Shown here in pieces: positions 32,743 to 45,979 of a stretch of 64,000 nt of DNA. How positions within the stretch are numbered: the stretch's first letter is position 1; each line of letters opens with the position of its first letter. The position numbers and the translations under genes are program-made. The notes beneath the pieces are model-generated. The model did no database searches. It had not been told where the DNA came from and saw only the letters and a list, made by a program, of their open reading frames with translations. Source of the stretch: Pyricularia pennisetigena (lineage: Eukaryota > Ascomycota > Sordariomycetes > Magnaporthales > Pyriculariaceae); the NCBI RefSeq assembly GCF_004337985.1, contig NC_043744.1:3687205-3751204 (forward strand), read 5' to 3'.

Positions 32743-35700
32743 GCTGCCGATGATTATTCGAGCAGATGTTGGCCAAAAAGCTCAAGTTGGTGGACAAGGC
32801 CATGAGGTCAACCGACTTGCGAGGAGGGTCCAGAAACCTTATAAATGTTGGCGAAGAAGACCCTCGATAATACCCTGCCGTATAGGGCCGTCATGCATGA
32901 CCTGACTCTGGACAGTGGCAGGCGTTAATTGATTACATGAGGCGACGGCCCCCCGGGGAGCCATCGCAAGAAGCCCCACCAACGGCTTGTTTCATTCTCG
33001 GAGGAGTGGGCAGATGCGGTTTCAGCACCCAACCCAAAGTATTCGGATTGTCCGCCCAGAGAAGTTGGGTGGCACGAGATGCAGAGATTACGAGGTCGAA
33101 TACCTATCTACACTCTCATCCTTGTGCCTCGGCAAGGTCAGGCCAGTCTTCCAGAACAACTCGCCGGGTTGCAACCCGGCCGTCAGGTGGGTCGGTGGGG
33201 GATTATTCGGGGCATCTTCTCAGGGCTTTCGTTATGGTTGGCAGAATGATGATATTTAGTGTCATCGTCGGGGGCACTTTTCATGCCGAAAAGGGGCGAA
33301 TACTGTCGGGGTTGGGAGGGTTAGCGTCTATGACGGAATACTAAAGCCATGTCTCTCTCATATGCAGACTAAATTCGGTTGTGCTTAATTTAGTGTAACA
33401 AAATCAAGGTAATTATAGAGGGGTTGCCGCGGGAAGAGAGAGAGAGAGAGTGAGAAAAAAAAAAAAAAAAAAAAAAAAATCCTGTTCTCTGTCAGAATTT
33501 GTCGACCGTAGAGGTGAAGCTTTTTGCGGGTCTTTAGGGCCTACGGTCTCACATACAATCGCCGCGGTATATCCTAGTAGAGTTATCTTGGCGGTACGGA
33601 GTAAAGCCGCTGTAGCATTGACCGACCCAAAAACAAGCAGACCCCACTTCCAGAGGTAGGCCGTTGTCCAATGTGCTAACCCCTAAAATGCCTTACTGTA
33701 CATCTAGCGCCTAAGCAACCAGAGCAAACACTTTGGAAAAATGGCGATCAACATTGGTCAGACCAGAAGCTGCTTGGCACGCAAAAACAAGCAAGACAAG
33801 GTAATACAGTACTCCTTGCCTAGGTACCCTTTTTGACCCACTATTGATTGCTATTGGGAGCGCGCGTCGCTTACTGACCGGCGGTTCCGAACCATGCACA
33901 GGGCGAAAACGGACGGAACCGCCGCAGTGCGATAGCGCCGTCGTCCACCAGCCGAGGCTCTCCGGCAATCCACTCTAGCGGAGCCAACGACCTCTTCTGC
34001 CGCGGCAGATCAACGACCTTGGCAAGCTTGGGTGCAAAAGCCACTACCACCCTGTGGGGCCTAGCCTGTGATTGATATTTTGGCCGACGCTGGACATGGA
34101 TAATAAGCATCTGTCCCAGGCTATCGGTCATGCTGGACGTCCCCGGCCTGCGTCAATGCCAAGCCTCGCCAAAAGTCCCCCCCGCTTCCCGCACCTATGA
34201 TAACAGCCTCAGCCGACGACACGACGTGCCTCGGAGAGTCCGATGCCACCGATTATCCCGTGCCTTGTCACAAGGTATTTTCCAACTGCGCAACATTTGA
34301 AGCCTCACGTCATGACAGCCCTTCATTTGCTGTCGCTGCTCGGACGCTAGGTAAAAACTGGTGGACATTGGGATAAGTGCTTTGCAAATCAGCGATAATC
34401 TGCAGAAAGGGGGAATGCTGCGAACGGAAGGCTCGCCCGTATCAAAACTCCCCCGTGACAATTGAATTTACCCATAGTGCTCACAAATGTGCATCTGGGG
34501 CGCTGTGAACATGGTGTGGATAATTTAACCATTCGTCCCTAACGTGAGCCAGTTGACTGGCTGTGCACTTTTTACATCATCTGTGTTGGCAGTACAAGTT
34601 CGGTCCTGTTGTATCGGTACCAGCATGGCAAGCGGTGGGCCAAGGAATAAGTCAAATATGACCTGAGTATTTCACGCAGCCAGGTTTCCTCAGCAATCTA
34701 TTGGCTCAGGATTGTCGGCGCTGTCTGCCTCGTTCTTGCACCCCGAATGTTCGCTCTTGTACACATGGGCGGATCGCCGGATTCAAAAGGCGATTTTTGA
34801 CCGCAGACTGCAGTGGGAGAAATGCACCGCAGGCAAATCATGAGTTTTTTGCGCTTCAGCACCGCTACAGCCGTCACTATGGCTCACTAAGAGTCGTACT
34901 CGGCGTGACCATGATCCATTATAACTATAAATTCCAGTAAGCAAAAAGCAGTTTATTTACCGGTATTCATGGTCAATTAATGCCTTGGCACGTCTTTACG
35001 GAAAGCGTCCGCACCACAAAGGCTGTAGCGCATGCCAAACTGAAAGTGCGTAAACTGTAAGCTATTGCGTCTGCAATAGCAGGCTCGGATAGGAAACTCT
35101 TTTAGACCCGCATCAAGTCTCGAGCGAACGCCCACGTACCGGCCCCTGCAGCCACTGCGTGTTCACGTCTGTAAGAGATGCAGCTTCGTACGTTGAGTGC
35201 ATAAAGTTTGCATCCGGAGTATATGCCAGATCACCTCGCCGGTTTGGTCAGTACCACGTAGCCGGGCGGCTCCCTGGCCAGTGGCGGATAAGGTTGTAGT
35301 TTCAACCCTCTTTTACATACATGTCCCGTCCGCTTTGCGGGCGCACATTAACGCCCTTTGAGGCCAGGGCCTTAAAGTTGAGGAAACTTCAAATCTATGT
35401 GCCCTACCTTGGCAACGGCTATCAAGTCCGACCTCGAACAATATACTCGTTCCAACCAGGCGGCAGTGACCCGAGCAAGAATGGCGGCGGTGCTTGTTAC
35501 TCATATATATCTACCATGCCTGTATTTTGAGGGAAGAGATCGGTGAGTACCTAGAAACAGAAAGTGGGAACGTGATAGCGTAACAACGGAAGAAGGCAGG
35601 GGTGCTGCTAAAGGAGAATATCTCTTGCTTCAAACCTTGCCAAGTGCCCCGTCTTTGATGAGACAGTTCTTGAACCGCTATCTATGTCAAACTTCACCTC

Positions 35701-35983
35701 GATGGGGCAAGTCAACAAAAAGCAAAATCTCACAATTCATGAAAAAATTGACTCGGAGTAAGACGTTGCTAGATGACTGGCTTCTGTCCAAGCTTCTCCC
35801 GAGAAGAGTGCAAGCTGGGCGAGTATTCCGCATCGCACAAATTGAACTAGCGTACAGAGTGAAATAGGATAGTCTTAGAATTTCTCTCTCTCCTTATCTC
35901 TCTGTGCGTGTCTGTCTTGAGAAGCCATGTGATCGGCTTCTGGCTAAACGTTGTCGGAAATTTCTTACTGTCGGGTTTCAAAC
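32743..35983. other. Gene-poor region
   Basis: No supported gene in 3.2 kb. It holds a purine microsatellite (gaga... then about 24 A) at 33438-33479. ORFs near 33.7-34.5 kb on the minus strand look partly codon-like but show no family features or signal, and were not called. Confidence 0.5.
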
Positions 35984-36397
35984 ATGACCATCAACCTCAC
36001 GCTCTACCATGGCACCTATCACCTGGACGTCCCTGCCTGAAGCTGGAGTTCGCACATCAGACCCTCTCAACCAAGTGCATCGGCTTCCAACGAAACAATT
36101 TATAGACCTGAAGTTCCTCAACATCCTTCGGCTCTGCTGGTACCGGGGAATGTGCATTTTCACGGGGAAGCGCAAAGCAACTTGTGTACAAAAGCGTTAT
36201 GGCAAATTTGGGGAGACGCCGACTCTAACCAAAATAACTCAATTATCTTCCTTGTTTATTGTGGCAGTTGCAAGTTGGACGAGGATCCGGAGCCGCCGCA
36301 GCTTTCGTATCAAATGCCAAGGCACAAAATCGCTACTGGGGTTTACGTCGCCGACCCGCGAAGGGAGGATCGAGTCGATCAGTGCAAAAGAAAGTAA
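35984..36397 (+). pseudogene. Possible decayed small-protein ORF
   Basis: One frame reads as plausible protein (for example VYCGSCKLDEDPEPPQ) from about 36040 to 36397 and is in frame with the ATG at 35984. A TGA at about 36038-36040 interrupts it. No intron with good consensus removes the stop and no family was recognised. It may be a relic of an orphan gene or chance. Confidence 0.2.
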
Positions 36398-36794
36398 GAA
36401 AATGGTCGAATGGGCACCTAATTATACCCAATCGACTGGGAAATGGCTTGTGTGAGCCAGAATTGTCAGTTCTACGGCCGTCCGATGCGTTCCTGGCAAG
36501 GATCATGACCGAACAGAAAAGGAAAAAGGGGTAGACAGATAGCATGTCATTTGTGCTAAAAAACGAATCAGCGTTGTAAACCGATTAATGTAACCATGAT
36601 TGACTTTTATTTTTATTTTTTAGAAAAAAAAAACCCCCCAAAGAAAGAAAGAAGGAAGAAAAGAAAAGGCCAAAACGCTATGCAATTTGGTTAGGAGCTG
36701 TGCGGTGTGCACTGGAATCTGACAAAAAAGGAGTCTTGCAATGGGTTAATCACTTGATGATATAAACAGTCCTGAAGCGTTAATTGTCAATAAT

Positions 36795-36908
36795 ATGGAG
36801 GCACAGTCGGTTAGTGGTTATTCCGTTGGCCTGCTACTACCTGCTATGTATCATAGCCAATGCCTTCGGGCGCATGAGTTCGAATCTCATCTGTGTCGAC
36901 TGACTCCT
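36795..36908 (+). repeat. Left arm of a 114-bp inverted repeat containing a tRNA-Ser-like gene
   Basis: This stretch recurs as its reverse complement at 38375-38488, including the 5 bases before (atgga) and about 10 bases after the tRNA (actgactcct). The first tRNA copy at 20552 lacks these flanks, so copies B and C are a later inverted duplication. Confidence 0.8.
36800..36898 (+). tRNA. tRNA-Ser(GCT)-like gene with intron (copy B)
   Basis: It has the same fold as copy A. The acceptor is GGCACAG/CTGTGTC, so both strands of the third stem position differ from copy A (A-T in place of G-C). Such a compensatory change argues for selection on folding. The anticodon stem, variable arm and T arm are identical to copy A. 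Confidence 0.65.
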
Positions 36909-38374
36909 AGCTTTTGCATTTTTGTTGCTTCAACCAATATTACAAGCCCTATTTCAGTTTGCCTGGATATAAGCGTGTTGCTCCCAGAATGTAAATCGCC
37001 TATTTAAGAATTGCCGAATATTTCTAATTTAGTACTTCGGCGCACACCTTTCAATGAGTTCGCTACTATCGTGTTTAATTTTTCGACTCCTCACTACACC
37101 CCCGAGAGCTTGCCCCCCGGCCCCCCCTTCCAATCGGAAATAATCGTAGGAGTGATATCTATTTACAAATATTTTTAATGAAGGATTCTACAAAGGAAAC
37201 GATACTATTATTTTGCCCTTGAGTAACTTTGGGAATAAGAGCAGCAAATCACGTTAAATAATATATTTCGATTACCACCACTTTAGTTGAGGCCCGACTT
37301 TTATTGCGGAATTACTGCAGCGGCTCTGGTCTTTTATTTCGTCCCAACGATATATGCTGCCGAGTATAAGCGACGGGATTAAAGCTCTACAGAAATACAA
37401 ATACTAGTCGGCAGGTTATAATAAAAATAACTCGGTACTTCCACATGCGCGATGTAAAAGAATTGAAGTGTATAGTAAAACGGTGCTAATAAATGATAAA
37501 AAAGTTGATAGCTCATAATTCTAGGCAAAGATTTCAAGAGTATGTAAATATTTCAAGTACGAAATTTAAGCCTAGGAGCGAATAATAAATTACTCTGCGG
37601 TATTCGAAGTTCAAGTATTATTAAATGAATTAACTGACCAGATTATATATCATTTTGTATTAGTATTGTACAAGGAAGTGTCAACGATTCGTATTTAAAG
37701 CAGGTATTGTTTCCTGTTCTTTTATGGGCGGGGAAGGGCGAAGCAGACACTGGAAGTATGCAATATGCAGTACTTCTTCATTTTCATTCCGTAGCGTTAG
37801 TTATAATATCGTCCAGGATATTTAATGGCCCTGAAGCTGTTAACTATCCCTGGAATTATCACGTGCAGAAATGGCAGCGCCTACAGATTGACATGCAACC
37901 TGGAAGGGCTACGGTTAAGGGTGGGCAACCGGTATATAGTCATGTCAGCGGCCGCCTACAAGAAGGGCTGACCATTGTTGGAAGGGCTGCAGAAAGTTTT
38001 AAATCCCTGGAAATAAGCTAAGAGTTCAAGTAGTGGGTCTAACTAGTACTGTCCTGCAAGCCTGCACGTTATATATTTACTTGGCCTGCGTTACTGCGGC
38101 TAGCATGTGCCAGGCATTTGTATAGCATCTAGGGCATAAGATAATAGTAGATTCAATGTTTCAACTTCTCACTTGGCCTTCTGTTAATATTGTAATATGA
38201 AAAGGAAAAGACACGAAATAATTAAGTGCATAATCTCAAAACAAATTTAAAACTTAATTCGCACCATTTTACTAACACAAATCTTCAACGTAAGGAGGTA
38301 ATAGTTCATATATATTATTTCTTCATTGGCTTTAATTGATATTTTTGGAAAAGTAAAAAGAGAAACAAAAATTA
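36909..38374. other. AT-rich core between inverted tRNA-Ser-like genes
   Basis: 1.47 kb of AT-rich sequence with no convincing gene. It is less depleted in G+C than the copia interior. One 104-codon ORF (37707-38021) shows no family features. The arrangement resembles a foldback unit with tRNA-bearing arms. Confidence 0.4.
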
Positions 38375-38488
38375 AGGAGTCAGTCGACACAGATGAGATT
38401 CGAACTCATGCGCCCGAAGGCATTGGCTATGATACATAGCAGGTAGTAGCAGGCCAACGGAATAACCACTAACCGACTGTGCCTCCAT
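38375..38488 (-). repeat. Right arm of the 114-bp inverted repeat
   Basis: It is the reverse complement of 36795-36908 as read by eye and includes tRNA copy C. Confidence 0.8.
38385..38483 (-). tRNA. tRNA-Ser(GCT)-like gene with intron (copy C)
   Basis: It matches copy B over the full 99 nt as read, on the opposite strand. The same serine features apply (long variable arm, G discriminator, CTGCTAA loop after removal of an 18-nt intron). Confidence 0.65.
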
Positions 38489-39090
38489 GCTGTTGGCCAC
38501 CGGACCTGCCTGCTTTCTTATGTGCCCATGCAATACTGCGTCCACACCTACTTTCCAGCCTCTCCCTGCATTTTTTTGTCCAGGCCACTGCTACAGCCTC
38601 CATGCACATTGTTTTGACCCTGCTAATGGTGCGTGGCAGTTCATGGGCTCGGCCGCATTGGTTGACGAGAGTCTTGAATAACTAATGGGATATTCTGCTC
38701 AGGTAGCTTGTCGTAGGTTGCGTCATTAAATAGACCAGCCATAGAAAGGCCTTGCGGGAACAATTTGTTTCAGAAGAAAACGACGTCAGATTGTGTAATT
38801 GACAGTTACATAAGAACTCCAGTACCTTCAGTAGCTAGGCAATCTACTGCTCATCAGCCGATTTAGTAATTGATCTGGCTCTATACAATCGCAGCATAGG
38901 AGCTCATATCTCTGAGATGGTTTAAGGTGGTTGTAGAAGTCATCATAGATATGGCGAAAACACGCTCCGTATGAGAAAAGCAAAACAAGTTGGGTTGCGG
39001 CCTATCCACCAGAATAGACTGTTCAAACTGGAGTCGTAAAAGGTTAAGCCTTCCCTCATTAACATTGCCGGCATGCTTGCACTGCTTCTC
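38489..39090. other. Gene-free stretch
   Basis: Nothing supportable was seen beyond short ORFs. Confidence 0.4.
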
Positions 39091-40843
39091 TTATAAACAA
39101 CATACTTGGAAAGCCGTAAAGATCACCTGATATGGGGCGTTCCTAGGCGGGCCATCATACGCTTTTCCCGCCCCACTGGGAATGTCAGTCAGCTCTTCAT
39201 AGGGCGTTGGGTCCATAGTCTTCATAGGCTCCAAAACCAGTTCAACCAGTCGAGAAGTGATCTGTAAGGGAAAATTGAGTACCGCAGTGGAAACAATTGA
39301 AGTAGTCATGAGATAAGAGCAAGTAAGGACGATAAACAAAAGACTGTTGCACAGAAAACGACCGCAATAATAGACGCTTTGTGGAAGGGCAGTGGAAAAT
39401 TCACATTAGCATCATCGTGACGAAGCCCAGCGGGGAGTACGTTCAGCTCTAGTCTGTCGAGAGTCATCTCCCTGCAGCTATCGCATAAAGCACTCGTTGA
39501 CGATTTCTTTCCCAAAGTACAGGTGGAACTTCAGTTCACCGAACCGTTGCAGCTGTTTCCACATCTGTGATGACGCGTTCAGTAGTAGAATCAACAGCGT
39601 CGGCAGAAAATTCACCCCGAGTCTCCACAGCCGACAGCAGCAGACTGAGACGCATTAAATTCGGAAATCGAGGCAGGCTTGGCTGGTTGTCCCGTGTGCA
39701 TTTCTTATGTCTACCACGTATTTCAAACCCCAGGCCTCAAAGTGCTAGGGGCAGAGTCCAGACAAAGGTGCACGTAATGAAGTTCTTGCCGGTGCCTGCG
39801 GCATTTGCGAGGTTGGAACCCTTCGACGGCTCATTTCCAATGTCATACATCTGGCGGCCCTATTACATGGGACTCAATTGATGACGCAACTTATCGACTC
39901 AGTAGTGCGGCATGAGTGTTAGGTTCGGCAAATCGGGATTCGGTGCAGTATTTTCCAATCAGGGAAACCCAGTGATTCAGCAACGCATCCCAAGTCAGGC
40001 GAATCGATGGAAGAGTCTGGTCCCAATCCCCAAAATAGATACAGATGGTCAACGACAATTTGAGCCTGCTCAAGCTCCGGGGGCGCCAGGCAAAGTAACA
40101 CTGGTGGTAGCTGCAAACAACTCAGCGGAAGCGACTTCGAAAAACTTATCGAACAGCTTGTAATTAACCCTGCCGGTCTTGGCCAGTTCTATAATTGACA
40201 AAGTAGGAGCGAAGAAGTCGGGAAAGTTATCGCAAGGCTTGGTAATTGCTGAACAAAACTGCTGGGTTGGGTTGTGCTTAAGCTGGGAAAAAAGGTGTAA
40301 GATCTTCTGCTCCAAATCTATTTCGAAGGGAAATTCCATGCTCATGTCGTTTTGTGCTGTGGTGAAGAGCGTATCTTTGCGTTCCAATGTCTTGTCGGCC
40401 AACTGCCGCGCAATGGCCGAAGACATGTCGCGTGGGGCACATACTGCATGCTTGGAAGATACTTTTTTTTACCGCAGGTTGTACGGCGCATCATGGCGAG
40501 GCGTGCTAATCATAGGTTTCTTGTCCCTGCAACCTTGAAAAATGGAAAGCCAAAAGAACAAGGGCACGATACAAATTCTCGCAGTGTTAACCCCTTGTAA
40601 ACCTGTTGCCTTTTGATGACTTGGCAAAACGGCAAGGTTACGCACTCTCATCAACAGAATATGATTCATCATCGGTCAGAGACCGTGTGGGCGAAAGGTG
40701 CAAAATTAGCGAAGTCGTTGCAAGCATCGTGTTCATGGGACTGGGAAGGTAGTGCTCCAGGGTGATGCTTTCGGGGGCAGAGCGAATGAAGTCTAGGTTC
40801 GTGACAGGTTGGGGAGGAAGCGCATCGGCCCATACTGCCGCCA
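39091..40843 (-). other. Possible multi-exon gene or relic, unrecognised
   Basis: Several minus-strand pieces read like protein: an opening MAAVWADALPPQPVTN (from 40843) ending at a GTGCGT donor-like site, a middle piece (about 40426-40070) and hydrophobic pieces near 39515-39091 (for example SIIAVVFCATVFCLSSLLAL). They lie in different frames and I could not join them with a consistent set of introns. It may be a decayed orphan gene. Confidence 0.2.
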
Positions 40844-43334
40844 TGGTATTCGGTTTATGGTGGGAATGTGAAATATAGACAGAGACCGTAGTAGGAGAAA
40901 TTGTATGGCCATGATCCTTATGCAAAGTTGCAAAGTACTTCCGCGCTAGTAAGGTGTGTTGGTGGCACCGTATCAGCTTATATGTCCACCTGCATTCTTG
41001 GATCCCGGGCGCACTTATACAAAAGAGATCCGTACCAGCGGCAGCGGATGTGGAATGTGCCCACTATCTTAGTTTGCTTCCAGTAGAATACCAGCCCCAA
41101 TCCAGCGTATTGCGTACGTTGCAGGCGCCTCACAACATGGCTCTACATCAATGGCACAGAATAAATTTGCTGCAGCATAGCGTTGTTATAGATTCGTCAA
41201 AAGCCGTCCAAGGTCAATAGGGGGGTGAACCAAGTTCGGAGTGATCGTCTAGGACACATATTTTTATATTTACACTTAAAATAGAATCCAATTTGTTGAC
41301 GAAGGAAAAAGGAAATTTTGAATGAGTTTGAATATGCTGTTAATCTCTCGGATTCATTTTTTTTTTTACTTTCTCCACGTCACCGAAGCTTGAACTTTCA
41401 CTCATCGCTGGCACTGTACCAGGTCGGTCACCTACGTTGGGAAGTCCAGGATCACATGTGACGGGCTGAAAATTGACCTCTTTTGCGTCGGGAACTATGC
41501 AATAGGAGATGCACTTTCAAATACAAAATATAGATCTGTGGCCGAGTCAAGGTATACAAGGCCATCCCCGGCCTTCCTACACGGCTAAAAGGGTATCGTC
41601 AAGGCTGGGACCTGGATCCATGGCGCGCGGAACGCGCAAAGCCTGAATATAAAAAGAGTAAAAGAACTTTGCCCTACCTCGCTAAATGATTTTTACCAAA
41701 AGCACCACCTCTACAAATATCAAATGGAGAATCGTAGGATTAGCTTCTTATCCCGCAAACGTGTTGTGTGTAAAAGACATAATACGCAGAAGAAAAATGC
41801 AAAGTTATAATGTTTTCAACCAAGCACATCACGCAGTTATCAACTTGAAGCCGCTGTTATTTACATATATTATGTAGTTGAATAACTTGTGGAAAATCCT
41901 GAGTACATCAAATTCCGTTAGTCTCGATAACAAGATAATAATAATCATCAAAACATAGGTGGTTGCATACAACAACATCATCTGGGCCCTGTGTCTCTTT
42001 CTGCCCTAAAACAGACATATACCGCCCTCCTTTCTATGGTTTCATCGAGAGTGCGCTCCTGCAAAATCGAAAATATCGTCCAAATTTGACCAATGCAGTA
42101 ACAGCGTCATGGTATTGGACATATACTCGCCCTAACGGATGAAAACAGATGCCGATGCCATTCAAAGGGGATTTATAGATAAAACTTGTATATCAAAGTC
42201 GCTATAAGCTTAACTCTATACTCTTTCCTCGTTGGTTGTGACTTTTGGTAGTTCTGACGGTGAGTGTAGAAATAGAAAGATTCCGGGCCGCAATTCACTC
42301 CCGAAATTACCGGCGGCATTTAGGAAAGCACATAAAATGGTGTCCTGGCTTCCATGTTTGGTTGTTTCCGTTAGCATGACTACCACCCCTGACTTTAAGC
42401 TGCACAGCTCAAGTGGCGAGATGTTTCAAAAATAAGCTCCCAGGACTAGAAGAGTTGTAAAGCAAGAAATGCGTCTTGATTAAAACCTCAGTACTAGAAA
42501 AAAGGAAAACTTATTTGTTTATCCTTGGTTTAACCTGAATTGCAGTCTCCGGGTTGCGGAACTCATCAGAAACCCATTACATTCTGATCTTTGTCAGGGA
42601 AATCGGGGAAATTGAAAGGAAAGGTGAAAAAGGTTGCTCCAACGAGAGTAAAAAGACGCAGTATTGTAGTAATTGAATCTCTGTGGCCTCTGTAGTTCTG
42701 CCTTTTTTTTCTGAGTACTGAGCCATAAAAGCTCCCCAAAACTTGTATAAGTTTTAAAAAAGAAGTAGAGAAATTGGGGACAAAGTATAACAAACAAGCC
42801 AAAACGCTATAACTCATACCAGTTTTATCTGGTCGCAGGTTGGATCAGATTACTAGAGAGAATGGTTTTCTGTTAAAAAGATGGATGATTATTTTGACGA
42901 TTAGCGTTTCACATAGTCCCTTTAATGTGGGAAGCAGACCAAATTAACAAGCTGCGTTTTCCGCACATTGGCAAACCATGGGCTTGTGGGCCGGGCTGGG
43001 TTAAACCTGTTTTCGGGTTTTGGCAGGCCTTAGTGACACCGAAGCTCGACTCTGTACAATTGAGGGACCTTCCTTAAGTGAATGGTATTTTAATGGATAA
43101 CAAATATGTATTTTTAGTTGTCTATATGTCAGCAGAAACCTTTTTGAATCCCTGATACATATTCTGAGATAACCATTATGTACAGGTGGTTCTACCCGCG
43201 TGCATGTCTGTTTATGCGTTAACAGATTAGCCAGCCTCTCCCGTCGGATCTAATATCGGTTGAGAGAGCATGGCTCGAGGGATAACTTTCTGATTCCTGG
43301 GTTTGGAGTTCTCCATTTCTGTTTCTTTATAATT
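40844..43334. other. Gene-poor region
   Basis: No gene, RNA or repeat was recognised in 2.5 kb of moderately AT-rich sequence. Confidence 0.45.
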
Positions 43335-43703
43335 TCAACCGACTACCAATTTCTTTTTCACCTTTTTAGACTTGCTGTCCGCGGCTGGAGAGGAAATATC
43401 GATTTCCAAATGAGTGTGGTCTTTGCGAAGACCCCTTGCTTCCAGAACTCCGCACTTTTTGTCCACTAGGATGTAGATATTATCTTTGCCATATTGAAAA
43501 GTCTGCGTCCCGGAAGGGGCAACTTGTTTCTCTTCAATAACAGATTCATAGCCCAGATGGTCGGTTTCGATCAGCCGAACGTCGCACCGAATAATTGGTG
43601 TTTGGTGATTTGGGCTGAGAGGGGGCCTTCTCCGTTTTGTTGCCAAGCCCAAATCAGAGAGAGAAAGGAGGCCAGCTAGGGCATAGATCCGGTGCAGGTG
43701 CAT
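43335..43703 (-). CDS. Small secreted two-cysteine protein, candidate MAX-fold-like effector
   Basis: A single-exon ORF of 122 residues from the ATG at 43703. The N-terminus fits a signal peptide (about 1-21, h-region YALAGLLSLSDLGLA), followed by a KRRR stretch. The mature part has exactly two cysteines, Cys40 (IIRCDVRL) and Cys84 (YILVDKKCGV), about 44 residues apart in predicted beta-strand context. It ends in a Lys-rich tail (SKSKKVKKK). Small size and one early plus one late cysteine bounding alternating strands match the general pattern of MAX effectors of blast-type fungi. Their primary sequences are too divergent for a firm call. It lies alone in a gene-poor region, as effector genes often do. 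An orphan secreted protein of other fold is the main alternative. Confidence 0.55.
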   Translation of the reverse strand: MHLHRIYALAGLLSLSDLGLATKRRRPPLSPNHQTPIIRCDVRLIETDHLGYESVIEEKQVAPSGTQTFQYGKDNIYILVDKKCGVLEARGLRKDHTHLEIDISSPAADSKSKKVKKKLVVG

Positions 43704-45979
43704 CTTGCCAAAATTATACAATAACCTTGGCAGATGTAAATAACTTTGTTTTTTTTTTGAGATGATAGCATAGTTGTTTACAAAGAAAAAAGTCAACCCA
43801 TCATAGGTCAACGTACCTTGCTACCTTATAAAACAAACGTTATATTTAAACTTAGGCTTGTTGGAATAACATCAACAGCTGCCTCCAGCAAGCATAATCC
43901 ATGGAGCTAAAATGACGAATTTGAGCCTAATTTTAAGCGTGTGTGGGAATTTCCGGAACTTATGCATCCTCAAAGAAGCCTACAAAGCGAATCCATTACC
44001 GAGATTCGTGCCAGAGGGGATGCACAAATCGCAGATCTTTGTTTGCATAAGGCAATACTCCTTGCTCTGTCGGCTAAGTGCGAGATATATATAGTATTTA
44101 TGACACATGCTACAGTGGGATGTATACCGAGTCGCGTAAGACTCCCAAACGCACTCTTCACTTGCACGCACTGCCTCGCTCAAGGCCACCTGCACCTTGT
44201 ATAACAAGTTAGCAACTACTGGCTGATTTTTTCTCGATATTAATCAAAAAGCTTCCTCTTTTATGGCAGACTTTCCTTGGAGAATCGGTGAAGTTTTAGT
44301 CTAGTGAACAACTTTGGCCTTGGCTTCTGTCTCAAGTGTCAACTGTCTCAACACAGCCTTGGAGGATAATTTTTTGGAGTGTCAACAAGGAACTCCCCAG
44401 CTCCCTTGCCAGCTGTAGAAAGATGTTGGTCAGCCTGCCCGCTTGCAGCTGTGGCTTGGGATTCTACTATCAGCAGCTATCAATGCCAAAAGGCATCGCC
44501 TCTATCTCTTAACACTGACCGAAACAATAGCCTTTAGAGGCCATGCTCCTGGTCTTTTGTTCCTCGATATAAGCCTGCATTATTGTCGAACGAGGTAGTA
44601 ATAGCCCAACGACTGTCCTGATCAAGGCAAAGTTGACAGGAGAGGTGGAAAGGGGAAAAGTTCAAATGTGGAACCTGAGACTTTGTTGCAAGGCCCCCCG
44701 TCGCACAAAGGCCATGGAAAGTGGCAATCACACTTGGATAAGCCCGGCCAGACACCCCGCACATAATTGCAACTGCCGCAATCCGTTGTCTAATTTCCCA
44801 AATTCGCCAAAGGTCGCAAGCAGTTACCTAATCGCGGGGGGGACGGCTTTGAGACTTTGGGCTTTAGCACAGTTAGTGGCTGTAGAGAGACTGAGAGACC
44901 AAGTTCAGTTATTTTACTATAGCGCAACCGTTCATTGAACTGAATCAGAGCAGTCAGGATTAATTCCAGGCATATAATAATATATAAAAACTACTCAATG
45001 ATGAGTTCCGGCACTCGCTGCAGCCGTAGTATTACAATCCGTACATGTATAACATTTGCCTTTAACTGGTGGTTGACTGGCTGTAGTGGCAGCTGAGTAC
45101 GAACAGAAAATAAGAAGATGGTTTGCCAAGTAGAGCAGGTGTCAAAGGGATATGAAGACAGAACTTAAGGAGGTCGAAAGAAGGTTAGAACCAAGGTAGA
45201 GTGGGAACATGGAGGAGAAGTTCAATCTTGAGGTAAACAAGTGCGAGACAACATATCCAAGTTGATCGAGACTAGTGAAGGGCGGACAGGTGTTGTTGTG
45301 GAGGTACGGAAGTGCTCGGCGAAAAAGGCTGCGCCTAGGGAGAATAAACGCCTACCAAATTATTCATGGGTATCTGGAGGTTGACAATGCCGGGACGATC
45401 ATAACACGATCCATTATTACATGGTGATTCAGGATCAATGCACAAGCATGTTTCTGGGTAAAGATTGGTAGCCATGATTGTGTAGCCCATCAAATATGTT
45501 GGCAATAATCTGAAAAAGCTATGTCCTATCTCCCGATTTCAAATTCGTATCTTGTATGTTGGTTTGATTCGATCTTCTGATGCTGTTGGTTTATGCCTTG
45601 CTTTCTTTACTTTTTTGCTCTTCTTTGCCTTTCTGCTACTGCATAATTTCAAATACTGTTATCCCCTCTCTGCAATGTTGTTAAAGCTTGAGTTGCGAGT
45701 AAGGCGGCTCTCAGGTAGGAGAGCAAACTGAAAGAAAATTTGTTCTTTGCTGCTGGCAAAGGACCCTTTATCCACGCATATTTGACCAAGGTAACGCAGC
45801 CATCTGCCAGCGCAGATGATTGATGAGAAGGAGGCAGAATTCGCAAACCAACACAATGCTGCGGCTCTACGGCAGCATTAAGCTATTTCAAGCTTTCTAT
45901 CGAAAGAGTAAGCGGATAATCGAAGCGGGCGTTGAACAATCAAATGCCCGCAATCGCATACAAACGAGACAGAACCAAA
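43704..45979. other. Gene-poor region
   Basis: No supported gene in 2.3 kb. Short ORFs at 43.9-45 kb on both strands lack signals, family motifs and codon bias. Confidence 0.45.

Noticed and set aside
33711..34131. Codon-like minus-strand ORFs
   Set aside because: No start, splice or family evidence gives a coherent gene.
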